This document shows positions 54,284 to 64,000 of a stretch of DNA of 64,000 nt, piece by piece. The position numbers and the translations under genes are program-made. The notes under the pieces are model-generated. The model did no database searches, was not told the DNA's origin, and saw only the letters and a program-made list of their open reading frames with translations. This stretch comes from Panaeolus papilionaceus. Lineage: Eukaryota > Basidiomycota > Agaricomycetes > Agaricales. Position 1 is the first letter of the stretch. Each line of letters opens with the position of its first letter. The stretch covers positions 1,426,001-1,490,000 of the forward strand of contig JADNRZ010000010.1 of NCBI GenBank assembly GCA_015501605.1, given 5' to 3'.

Positions 54284-56243
54284 ATGGCCCCCGTTCAAGT
54301 CAAGAAAATCTGCTGCAGTACGTACCAGTTATCCAAAAGTTTACCCAGGCGTGTTTGAGCTAACCTTGCCCGTTTATCAATTAGTTGGTGCTGGTTACGT
54401 TGGTGAGTAGAACTCATGGTTGCCTCCACACAATCTTGCCTTATGCCAAGGGCCTTCTTGGGCGGGTAAGAGCATATGGCTGACTCCTGGATGCATATTA
54501 GGTGGTCCCACTTGCGCTGTCATTGCACTCAAGTGCCCCAACATCATCGTCACCATTGTCGACTTGAACAAGTCACGAATTGATGCCTGGAACAGCCCCG
54601 ACTTCGCCCTTCCCATTTACGAGCCAGGTCTAGTTGACGTTGTCAAGCAGGCTCGCGGACGCAACCTTTTCTTCTCAACGGACGTCGACAAGGCCATCGA
54701 GGAGGCCGATTTGATCTTTGTCAGTGTCAACACCCCCACGAAGAAGAGTGGTGTTGGTGCAGGCTTCGCTGCAGACCTCAAGTCAGTAATTTATCCAACC
54801 CTTAGAAAATAAATAACCAAGTCTGACCATTCGCTTCATTTATTTCTTGCAACCCTGCCTCTCGGTCCTTCCTCGCCCCCCACCCTATCTTTCATCTCGC
54901 CTATCTATCGATTAGCTATGTCGAGCTCGCAACACGCCGCATTGCTACCGTTGCCTCATCTAACAAGATTGTCGTAGAGAAGTCGACTGTACCGTGCCGA
55001 ACTGCGGAGTCCATGCGCACTATTCTCGAGGCCAACTCCAAACCTGGATGTCACTTTGATATCCTCTCAAACCCAGAGTTCCTTGCGGAAGGAACTGCCA
55101 TTGCCGACCTCTTTGCTCCTGACCGCGTTCTTATCGGTTCTCTTCAGACACCGGAGGGTCTCAGTGCTTGCGAGAGTCTTGCACAAGTCTACTCCAACTG
55201 GGTTCCGTACGTATCGCCCTCCTTTTTTTTAAATTGACAGCACGGATCGGCTGACGCGTAAAAATAATTTGACAGTAAGGATCGCATTTTGACCGTCGGC
55301 CTCTGGTCTTCCGAGCTTTCTAAGCTTGCCGCCAATGCTATGCTCGCTCAACGTATTTCCTCTATCAATGCCCTCTCCGCCATTTGCGAGGCAACTGGTG
55401 CCAACATTGATGAAGTTGCACATGCCATTGGTTACGATACCCGCATTGGCCCCAAATTCCTCCGTGCCAGCGTTGGTTTTGGTGGTTCATGTTTCCAAAA
55501 GGATATTCTGAACCTTGTCTACCTCAGCGAGAGCTTGCATCTTCCTGAAGTTGCTGCTTACTGGAGACAGGTTGTTGAGATGAACGAGTACCAAAAGAGA
55601 CGTTTCTCAAAGCGTGTTGTGGACACTCTTTTCAATACCATCACCGGCAAGGTGTGTTTCCTTTTTAATTCGGTCGATAATCCCAGAATTAATTTTCAAT
55701 TGCTTGCTATAGCGCATTGCTGTTCTCGGTTTCGCTTTCAAGGCCGACACTGGTGACACTCGTGAATCTGCTGCCATCACGCTCATCAAGGACTTCCAGT
55801 CCGAGAAGGCTATCGTCAGCGTCTACGACCCCCAGGTCTCCACTGACCAGATCTGGCAAGACCTCCAGGAAGCTAGCCCCCTCATCCCTCTTGAGAGCAG
55901 TACGTCGAATTAACTTGTGGACCCTCCTCATGCTAAAAGAGTTTTACAGTCAAGAAGCAGGTGACCGTCTGCAGCTCTGCTATTGAAGCTTGCAAGAATG
56001 CCGAGGCGGTCGTTATTGCCACCGAATGGAAGGAGTTCAAGGAAATCGACTGGAAAGAGGTCTACGCCAACATGAACAAGCCTGCATTCGTCTTCGACGG
56101 AAGACTGTTGATTGATGCCGAGGAGCTCAGGAAGATTGGATTCAAGGTATGCAATTAAAAGATTTTGTAGCGTTTTTTTTCCCTTTTTGATACAGATTTT
56201 TTTGCAGGTCACCACCATTGGTCGTCCATCAAACACTGATTAA
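54284..56243 (+). CDS. UDP-glucose 6-dehydrogenase
   Basis: Oxidises UDP-glucose to UDP-glucuronate with two NAD+, the entry to UDP-glucuronate and UDP-xylose for glycans. About 465 aa. N-terminal Rossmann motif [18 protein letters not shown] is spread over three short exons. Then come [29 protein letters not shown] and [11 protein letters not shown]. The catalytic region contains [14 protein letters not shown] and the active-site Cys in [20 protein letters not shown]. The Lys-site segment is [19 protein letters not shown]. The C-terminal UDP-binding domain has [16 protein letters not shown] and [12 protein letters not shown]. Length and all catalytic residues are normal. Introns near 54314, 54402, 54783, 55206, 55651, 55900 and 56148 join in frame. 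Confidence 0.95.
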
Positions 56244-56774
56244 AACTGGATTCCTTTGGCATCCATCCATTCACTCGAGACCCTTGTACGTTCCCTTGGA
56301 CTTTTAATACCAGACTTTTAATAGATACTCGCTCTTCTCGGTGGAAATGCATGTGGACGGATTTTATAATCGGATTTGGATTGGCACCCTCTGCGCTCGC
56401 ATTTTACACATAATCCCTTCTCTAGTACTTGTTGTAGTGTATAGATGTGTCATTTTGGATTGGACACTTTAGATATCATGGAAGAAAATATAGAAATGAA
56501 AATGTATGAATTCCCAATATTTTTTTTGCCTTTATGCTGTCTTGGTGTGAACATGTGTACCTCGAAGAAAGGAGGCTGATTTGCCTGATTAGGAGGTGGG
56601 AACGGCCAAAGCGGCCCATACACCAACCCCCTAATATACCTCAGCATTACTGATTCTGGAACTATCTTGTGCAGTCATCCCTTCGGCATCGTTTGTATCG
56701 ACACATACTATAGCCTCTCATTTATACTCTTGATACCCAACACATCGTAGTCTAGCCAATAAAGGCATCATATA
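56244..56774. other. Intergenic region
   Basis: 531 bp between two plus-strand genes: AT-rich 3' flank of UDP-glucose dehydrogenase, then the upstream region of the ArfGAP gene. Nothing else seen. Confidence 0.4.
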
Positions 56775-58898
56775 ATGGCCACTCAACAATCTAAGCTCCA
56801 ACGAGAGCGGAACCAGAAGACACTTCTGGAGCTTGCTGCTTTACCCGGAAACAGTGAGTACATAGCTTACTTCATTGCTCGTTTGTCGTCTTTTTGAGGG
56901 TTGGCTGGAGCTCTGAAACGGCCGCGAGGGAGGTTTTTGAACGAATTGAGCTGACTGCGTGCTTTGTGATGCTGTCGGTTGTGTCGGGCAGATATCTGCG
57001 CTGACTGCAAAGCGCGCATGCCAAGATGGGCGTCACATAACCTTGGGATCTTTATTTGGTGAGTTATATTAAATGTAGGCCTGCTCCCGCTGTGCTGATG
57101 TGGAGTCATGTAGCATGCATTGTGCGAGTATTCATCGGAAGATTGGAACGCATGTAACGAAAGTGTATGTCTGCCTACTTTGCAACCCGCCCTGGCGGAT
57201 TGTTCGGGGATCTGGTGTTCTTATGGTTATGGACCTTGTTTAGGAAGAATCTTACGATGGACGATTGGACGAAGGAACAGGTGGAGGTATGTTGTGTTAG
57301 GTTTCGTCTGTGTTGTGAATTTATGGGACTGACGACGACGTTTGCTTAATTGCTTGTGCGTGCTCAGACAATGAAGAATATGGGTAATCTCAAGTCAAAT
57401 GCCATTTTCAATCCCAACGAAATTAGGCACCCTCCCCCTCCCAACACCGTAGACGCGGAACGGGATAGCGAGATCGAGCAGTACATCAGAGGTGTGTATA
57501 CTGCATTCTACCTCGGTTCAAACCCCTTCACTGCAGCATGCTGACAGGGCTCCATCACCGTTTTACTTTGATTCAGGAAAATACGAATACAGAAAGTTTA
57601 TGAGTAAGAACGCGTTGGCAGCTTCCCTCCTGGGTCCTTCAAGATCAGCTACTACAGCACAACGCTCAAATACGATGTCGTCCAGCTCCAGTTCTGCACC
57701 AGCTTCAAAGCCCTCCCCTGCAGCATCTAGCCCTGCGACTACTTCCTCCTCACTTCGGAGTAAAGTGGATGATACACCGCCTGTTACAGCAACAACGATA
57801 TCTGCAGCGTCGACGAGCATCGCTCGGGGACAGTTTACCGCATCATCAGCACCGCCCATCACACAGTACCCGCCCCCATGCCCATTTCCCCCCGGATCGG
57901 TGCAACAACAGCAACAGCAGCCCCAAGCCCAGATGCCGCTTCGAGCGACTACTGTGCCTGTTCCTCCTCAACATATGCAACAACAAGCGAAGCCTGTGGG
58001 GTCGGGAGGTGTATGGGATGATTTGGCGTCATTGGGTGCGGGGCAAAACTCGTCCTTGCCTCTCCAGTTTGCTTCTGCTCCGAATATGCAGCAACCAACG
58101 GCTACGGGACTTGCGACGACGACTGGCATGGTTGGTGGTAATACGGGGTTCATGAATGGATCCAATTTTGGAGTGAACCCGTTCCAATCACAGACTGGCA
58201 TGAATCCATTTGCGCAACAGCAACAGGCGCAGCAACAAGCACAAATGCAGGCGCAAGCTCAAGCTCAAGCTCAAGCACAGGCACAAGGAGGTTATGGGCA
58301 GCAGCTGTTTGGAGGGATACAACAATCGCAACAAAGCCCGTTGATTCCACAGTCTACGTCCATGGGGAGTTACTTCCAGCCTCAACAACAGCAGGGCATG
58401 CTTACCCCGTCACCGACACACCCATTCCTTGCTGCTCCTCAGGCAACTGGAATGACGACGCCTGGAGCGGGACAGTTCTTGTCGCCCAGCCCACAGTTGC
58501 TTTCACATAGCCCTCAGTTTGTTACTCCCAGTCCACAGCTTGGGCAGACTGGTCAAATGGGTGGCGGCTTCATGGGTGGTAGTGGTGGTGGTATGACTGG
58601 AATGCAGACAGGGATGGGGATGGGCCAGATGGGAGGCGGGACGCCCCAGAGTCAGTTTTTGGGTATGACGACGATGCAAATGCAAGCACAGGCCCAGGCA
58701 CTTCAGCAACAACAAGCCCAGCAGGCTCAGCAGCTTCAACAACAACATTTGCAGCAGCAGCAGCTTTTAGGACAGCAACAACAACAGTTTGGGAATAATC
58801 CGTTTATGGCGATGCAGATGCAGAATCAACAGATGGCTGCTGCGCCGATGTTTACGCAGGGAGGGTATGGAGGACAAGCACAGTGGGGTTCGATGTAA
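56775..58898 (+). CDS. ArfGAP-domain protein with Gln-rich tail (SMAP/Age2-like)
   Basis: GTPase-activating protein for Arf, acting in vesicle traffic. The ArfGAP zinc finger is assembled from four short exons: LLELAALPGN, ICADCKARMPRWASHNLGIF, ICMHCASIHRKIGTHVTKV, then KNLTMDDWTKEQVE. This supplies the CxxC...CxxC cysteines and the catalytic Arg in IHRKIG. The segment MKNMGNLKSNAIFNPNEIRH, then Y/EYRKFMSKNA ends the domain near residue 120. The remaining 400 residues are low complexity, rich in Gln, Pro, Met and Gly, with repeated NPF/NPFxxQ-like motifs (GVNPFQSQ, MNPFAQQ, NNPFMAM) that in other proteins bind EH domains. Alternating Gln-Ala repeats lie at about 58230-58290 and 58680-58760. 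Confidence 0.9.
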
Positions 58899-60282
58899 TG
58901 TTGAACGTTAACGCTCAATATTGGATTTCTGATGTTGAAGGACATCGTGATGTCCTGGGGTCAAGGAGGCGGTATCGATTTGACAGCTTATGCATTTCTT
59001 ATATGAGAGCGCAGCAAGCTGTGTACATTGATGGCACATGAGGTGAACCCCTGCGTAGATTCCGTTTGTTTTCCGGGTTACAAATTTCTATCACTTCTTG
59101 TTTCGGTACGCCCTATGTGTTGTTATAGTTTGGGTTTTTGTGTTGTCTTCATTTGCCCTTTCGTTCTCGTTCTTTCAAAGCGTGGGGTTTGGTACTCGTA
59201 TAGTGTGCTATCTGACTATGTCTACTCTCTCACAAATTCTCTCGTTTAATTGATCTTCAATAACAGATTGATGGTTATCTACCGTCAAGCTGTTCTCTCT
59301 TTCTTTATGTAGCTACGCTTTTTCAATCACTCGTTTTTGTATACAGGTTCAGTTTTTGTAATAATTGTCTTGCTTTGACTTCAATAGCTATTTTTATTTT
59401 CTGGTATCCGGAAATAACACAGACTTCCGTCGTTTACTATCTCTCGGAGATCATGCATCGATGATGAGTTATTATTATAACTGTGGTAACTCTGGACGCG
59501 ATTGGACGCGTATGTGGATTTTCTTGTTCCGCACTTAACCGTATATGTATGGGGTTAAGTATGGAGAGGAATGCTGTCTCCCGGGATGCTTACAAGATGC
59601 TTATCGATGCTGAATAACATGGGGTACATGACGAAACTTTCCAAGTGTTTTTGAGATAAGGATTGGCCTTGTGATGAATACTTTTGACCACCTAGTTGAA
59701 TTTTGAATGAAATATTTGAAATTGCTCGGGCAACGGGGACAAGCGCTCGCCTGCCGACGCGAATTCGTTGTGAGTAAGCGTCCCCAAAGGAGAATTTGAC
59801 GGGCCGAAGAAGGAAGAGCGTGAGATGTGTCTGAGCCGCTTCAGACTTTTGTAGAAACCCTGGAGTAAAATGTTTCAAAATCGAGTGAATCTCTTCTTTG
59901 TTCGATGAACTAGTATTGACGACGAAGGATATCCTACATTCACTACCAAGGAACTTTTGAAAAAGAGATTTAATTAGATTTAATTCTCTTTTTTTGAAAG
60001 GTTGAATCCCTTTACGTGAAGTATCCTGACATCTCGTGGGAACAGCCGAGAACGGCATCTTGAAGCTAATTTCTGATCCCAACTTTTTGGACGTCTCCCC
60101 TTACCTTCACCAACACCACGACGCCGACAAACACGACGACCAGAACGATTTAGACAACGATCACAACGACAAAGACGCGACTTGGAATTGGGAGTTGTCG
60201 GGTTTAAATCCTCCAACACATCTTTATTTTATTTTATTGTTCCCGACACCCTCAAAGTCCCAGACACCACACTCGAACCACG
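58899..60282. other. Intergenic region
   Basis: 1.4 kb. A 175-codon open frame lies on the minus strand at 59555-60082 but has no recognisable domain, no ATG at its 5' end and overlaps the likely leader of the next gene. The right end is CT- and CAA-rich, typical of a fungal 5' leader. No gene supported. Confidence 0.4.
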
Positions 60283-62448
60283 ATGCCAATTCCTTCTCAC
60301 CCATCGCCCATGGCCTTGACCAAGCCTTCGACATCTGCAGACTCACTTTCAAAGTCTATTTTCAAGAAAAAGTCGACTTCTGCTCTTAACGGAATTCCCC
60401 AATCAGCAGCCTCGTATTTGTCGGCTCTCTCCCAGGCAGACGCAGAGGCCCGTGCTCGCTCAGGGGCGACAAGTTTGAATGGCAGTCCAAACTCAACACC
60501 TGCACTTTCCATCTCCTCGTCTTTAACAGACGACAGTGAAGATACCGTCTTGCACGATTATGAATACGACTCTGAATTAGACCCCCTCGCCAGGCCGTCT
60601 CCACCGACCTCTTATTCCTCCTCGTACCCCCAATCCCAGTTCACTACTGTCCACTCTGAATTTGGCCATTGCTCGAATGAAGAATATCGCGCTACTTCAG
60701 CTCACCCCAAAGGCCAGCCATTGGAAATGCCAGAGGAAAAAGACCCACCTTACTACATCCTGCTTTCCACCTATGTTAGCTACCTTATTCTCATCTGTTT
60801 AGGCCATGTTCGAGACTTCCTCGGCAAACGAGTTCATTCAGGTCGATATCGACATCTTATGCCACGAGACGTACGTTCACATTTCATCCATTCATCCTTG
60901 ATAAAAGTTGAACATGGTCTCGTAGGGTTATGCTCCTCTGAACTCGGATTTCGACTCGTTCTACACTCGTCGACTTAAGACGCGCATGGATGAATGCTTT
61001 GCTCAGCCTGTCACCGGTGTTGCAGGACGTACCATTTTGCTTTTGGACCGCGTTTCCCCCGACTACAATCACTCCTATGTTTTCACCGGCAACCGCACTC
61101 GCGCCCTTAATATCTCCTCGTACAACTACCTTGGTTTCGCTCAGGGGTACGGAGGCTGCGCAGACGCAGTTGAGGAGGGTATCCGCCGGTATGGTATCTC
61201 ATCCCTTGGGAGCCGGCTTGAGAGTGGATCATGCGACCTACACGTCTATGGTGAAAAGCTTGTGGCCAAGTTTGTTGGAATGGAGGATGCTCTCATCTCG
61301 TCCATGGGTTTCGCCACCAACTCTACGTATATTCCTGCCATTGTAGGCAAAGGCTGCCTCGTCATTTCTGACGAACTCAATCACGCCTCTATCCGTTTCG
61401 GTGTCAGAATTAGCGGTGCGCATGTGCGCATGTTCAAGCACAACGATATGAAGAGTCTCGAGTCTTTGCTGCGCGAAGTTATTAGTCAGGGACAACCAAA
61501 GACACATCGCCCCTGGAAGAAGATTCTCGTAGTTGTTGAGGGTCTGTACAGTATGGAGGGAACACTCGTCAACCTGCCTGGTCTCATTGAACTCAAGAAG
61601 AGGTACAAGGTAAGCCTATTTTTTTTTTCCGTCCACTTTTAGCAATTATTAACTGTTTTGGCTAGTTCTATCTCTATGTCGACGAAGCGCATTCCATTGG
61701 AGCCTTAGGACCACATGGCCGTGGGGTTGCGGATTACTTCGGAGTTGACCCTCGCTCGATCGACATCCTCATGGGCACATTTACCAAATCGTTTGGTGCT
61801 GCGGGTGGTTACATTGCGGGCAGCAAAACTCTGATTGACCGTCTAAGGGTGCATGGCCATTCTGGACCCTATGCTGAGGCGATGACACCCCCTGTTCTTA
61901 CCCAAATTATCGCTAGTATGGCTAGTATCATGGGTATCGCACTTCCCTCTAACAATCTCGTCGAAGAAGCCTGCCACCCGACCGTTGCATCAGCTCAGCT
62001 CCTTCCTCCTTGGCTCACTCTCCCCCCTGCTCTCTCCTCTGGTGCTGAAGGCCAAAACAGACTTCGTCGTCTTGCTTTCAACTCTCGTTACCTCCACCAT
62101 GGCCTGCGTAAACTTGGTTTCATCACCTACGGTCACCCTTCCTCTCCCATCGTCCCCCTCCTCATTTTCAACCCTGGTAAAATGCGTGTCTTCCATCGTA
62201 TGATGAAAGATCGCCGAACACCTATCATCGTTGTGGTCGTGGCATACCCTGCTACACCCCTGGTGACGAGTCGTGTCAGGTTCTGCGTAAGTGCGGCGCA
62301 CACCAAGGAGGATATCGATGCCGTTTTGAGGGCATGTGATGACGTCGGTGATGTCCTGGATTTGAAGCATGGATTGAGGCCATCAGAGAGATGGGATGTT
62401 GAGGAGATCACAAAGAGGGCAGTTGAGTTGGTTAGGACGTCATCATGA
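60283..62448 (+). CDS. LCB2: Serine palmitoyltransferase subunit 2 (LCB2)
   Basis: PLP-dependent catalytic subunit of serine palmitoyltransferase, first step of sphingolipid synthesis in the ER membrane. Three exons (60283-60870, 60926-61609, 61666-62448) sum to 2055 nt, 684 aa. A single membrane helix is at YYILLSTYVSYLILICLGHV. The alpha-oxoamine synthase core includes NISSYNYLGFAQGYGGC, YGISSLGSRLESGSCDLHV, SDELNHASIRFGVRISGAHV, YVDEAHSIGALGPHGRG and the PLP Lys in MGTFTKSFGAAGGYIAGS. The N-terminal 150 residues before the helix are Ser-rich with an acidic patch (LHDYEYDSELDPLARP), longer than in yeast Lcb2. All catalytic motifs are intact. Confidence 0.95.
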
Positions 62449-63205
62449 GGGGGTTCCCCTGACCCCTTTCCTGCTTTTAATTGACTCTTTGCTCCTTTGT
62501 CGCTGCTGCTTCTGTCACATTGGCATTTTATCCTCTTTGTGGTTATCTGTTAAGCTCACCTTCGTCCTTCAAACACCTTTTTACCGCCTTACCGCCTCCC
62601 CCGTCCTCTCCCCATTTGCCTGAATCCCTGGTCGTAATTTCGTTTTGGTCGTTTTAGCACAACCCTCTCAAGTGTCGTGGTTCGCGGTCATCTTCATCTC
62701 GTTCTCCTATCCAACCCATTTTATATATATTTACTGTAATCCTGGTAAGATCACCATTCTCGTTGCTGGTGGTGGTTGATACTCTTTTTTTGCCTTTCTC
62801 CAACTACTCCCATTTTGGATATCTTTTTTTAAATCCCTGTCCTATTGCAACCCCAGCAGCCCAATCCAAGCGCATGTTAGATCTACACTTACATATTCTG
62901 TAATGAACGAATGATGAAAAAAGGATTTCTCTTTTGCTTTGTCTCTGAATGGGGCGTGGTTTGTTGTGGTTTGGGCGAGTTCTTTGTTTCTGCTATCATC
63001 GGTCACCATTTCGCGGTGTATCTGTCCCAGGATCCCCGACCAAGACCATATCATACGACTTGCACTCGTTATTGCATGGTATGCTACACATGGGGTACTG
63101 TTGTGCTAAACATTTCCATCAGTACGGATATGAGATACATGCTGATTGGGTATGTGTGGAGTGCTCATCAGGCGCTTTTTGCGTCGCCGCATCCGAAGAA
63201 ATGGG
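62449..63205. other. Intergenic region
   Basis: 757 bp between convergent genes. T- and C-rich 3' flank of LCB2, with no feature I can support. Confidence 0.4.
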
Positions 63206-64000
63206 TTAGATGTGCCATATTTCACGGGAATAATGGGGGATGAGCTGAAGTGAAATTGATGTATTCGATGTTACCCAAGGCAGCACGTTTCGCATATGTT
63301 CCCTGATAACTTGTTCGGCAGGTCGCTCAGGAGGGCCATATGAAGTGCGTAAACCAAATTCCACAATAAATGTCGTGAGCCCGGGGTAGGTTGTTTGGAT
63401 GATGGTGTCGATGGCAGACCAACTAGAAGTGATGCGCTGCATCAGGTTTTCCCCTTGCAGAGAGTCAGTGGTCATTGAGATGTGGAGTGTGTGGACGTTG
63501 GCAACTGGACGGCTGCATTGGAGAACTGTGATAAAATCAATCGGAAACGAGTGCGGTTGACACTCGCAATGGCGGTCGTATATCGTGATCTTTCGCAGAA
63601 ACGGAAGGCGTTGGAGATCGAAGCTAGGCCAAGCTTTCAAAGAACAGGTTTGAGCAGAAGGCTCGATTTAAAATCTATTGGACTCACAGCATTTGTTACA
63701 GGCCGTACCCGATATACTATTCGCCAGCTCCAGTTCTTGCAGATGGGTAGAAACACGATCAAGGAATCTCGAAAGTGCCTTCCCAGGGAGCCAATAGCTC
63801 AATAGCAACGATATACTCTGGAGATATGGCAGAGGGTCCTCATCGCGCTGCTGCAGATTGTTGAATTCGTCCAGTAACCTGGGAGTGGGTGCCAGTGTCA
63901 GATGTCTGAGGGTGGGGAAAATGACGGTGTGATGGCGTGGATTAAACTGGCCCGAGGAAGAACGGCGTTTTTCTGGATTTTGAAATGCAACAGCACTCAA
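63206..64000 (-). CDS. F-box/LRR-like protein, 3' part (runs off the window)
   Basis: C-terminal part of a protein related to those at 50134 and 51719. The upstream exon (frame open to 64000) reads HTVIFPTLRHLTLAPTPRLL, then LDRVSTHLQELELANS, an LRR-like pattern. An intron (about 63632-63687) joins NKCS to WPSFDLQRLPFLRKITIYDR. The last exon contains WSAIDTIIQTTYPGLTTFIV, the same late motif as in the two paralogues, and ends SREIWHI at 63206. The F-box itself would lie beyond the right edge. Confidence 0.65.

Noticed and set aside
59555..60082. 175-codon open frame on the minus strand upstream of LCB2
   Set aside because: Its 5' end is not an ATG, it overlaps the likely LCB2 leader, and no motif or splice structure supports it.

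Overview
This window is nuclear DNA of a filamentous basidiomycete, most likely a mushroom-forming Agaricomycete and probably Agaricales. The reasons are genes packed 0.2-2 kb apart on both strands, many short introns (mostly 50-60 nt, GT-AG), three secreted class II haem peroxidases of white-rot/litter-decay type, and many divergent F-box/LRR-like proteins. I saw no bacterial features, tRNA, rRNA, CRISPR array or intact transposon. Where exon edges are given, they come from frame, splice consensus and family conservation read by eye.

Layout. 1-2956 (-): MRE11 repair nuclease, cut at its C-terminus. 3213-10788: three genes for making and moving GDP-L-fucose (GDP-fucose transporter-like protein, GDP-L-fucose synthase, GDP-mannose 4,6-dehydratase) with FAD synthetase between them. 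12983-20892: three tandem manganese-peroxidase-like genes, each on a repeat unit of about 3.1 kb that includes its promoter. 21450: uroporphyrinogen-III synthase (haem pathway), separated from the peroxidases by an inverted repeat. 22831: F-box-like gene. 24145-25497 (-): peroxisomal MaoC-type enoyl-CoA hydratase 2 with a 6-nt microexon. 26143-32534 (-): three genes that look like one uncharacterised membrane-protein family, interrupted by a frameshifted F-box gene (27548-29078).

33.5-40.7 kb: a Rad5/ULS1-like SNF2 ATPase and an EST1/SMG7-like NMD protein. 41760-42438 (-): a small KPWE-motif protein, possibly a Pex39/Pex14-related peroxisome factor. 42993: large single-exon protein. 44510-46040 (-): unrecognised 474-aa protein. 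46442-48418 (-): Cys-Gly dipeptidase DUG1. 48651: SUZ/SUZ-C protein. 50134 and 51719: tandem F-box paralogues; a third relative runs off the right end (63206-64000, -). 54284-56243: UDP-glucose 6-dehydrogenase. 56775-58898: ArfGAP. 60283-62448: serine palmitoyltransferase subunit 2.

How they fit together. The fucose genes supply the GDP-fucose precursor and its Golgi import. Together with UDP-glucose dehydrogenase they make the window rich in nucleotide-sugar genes. The peroxidases are secreted haem enzymes whose Mn site matches an atypical Glu-Ser-Asp type, and a haem-synthesis gene lies next to them. The hydratase (C-terminal AKL) and the KPWE protein both point to the peroxisome. The other genes are housekeeping or fast-evolving F-box families.
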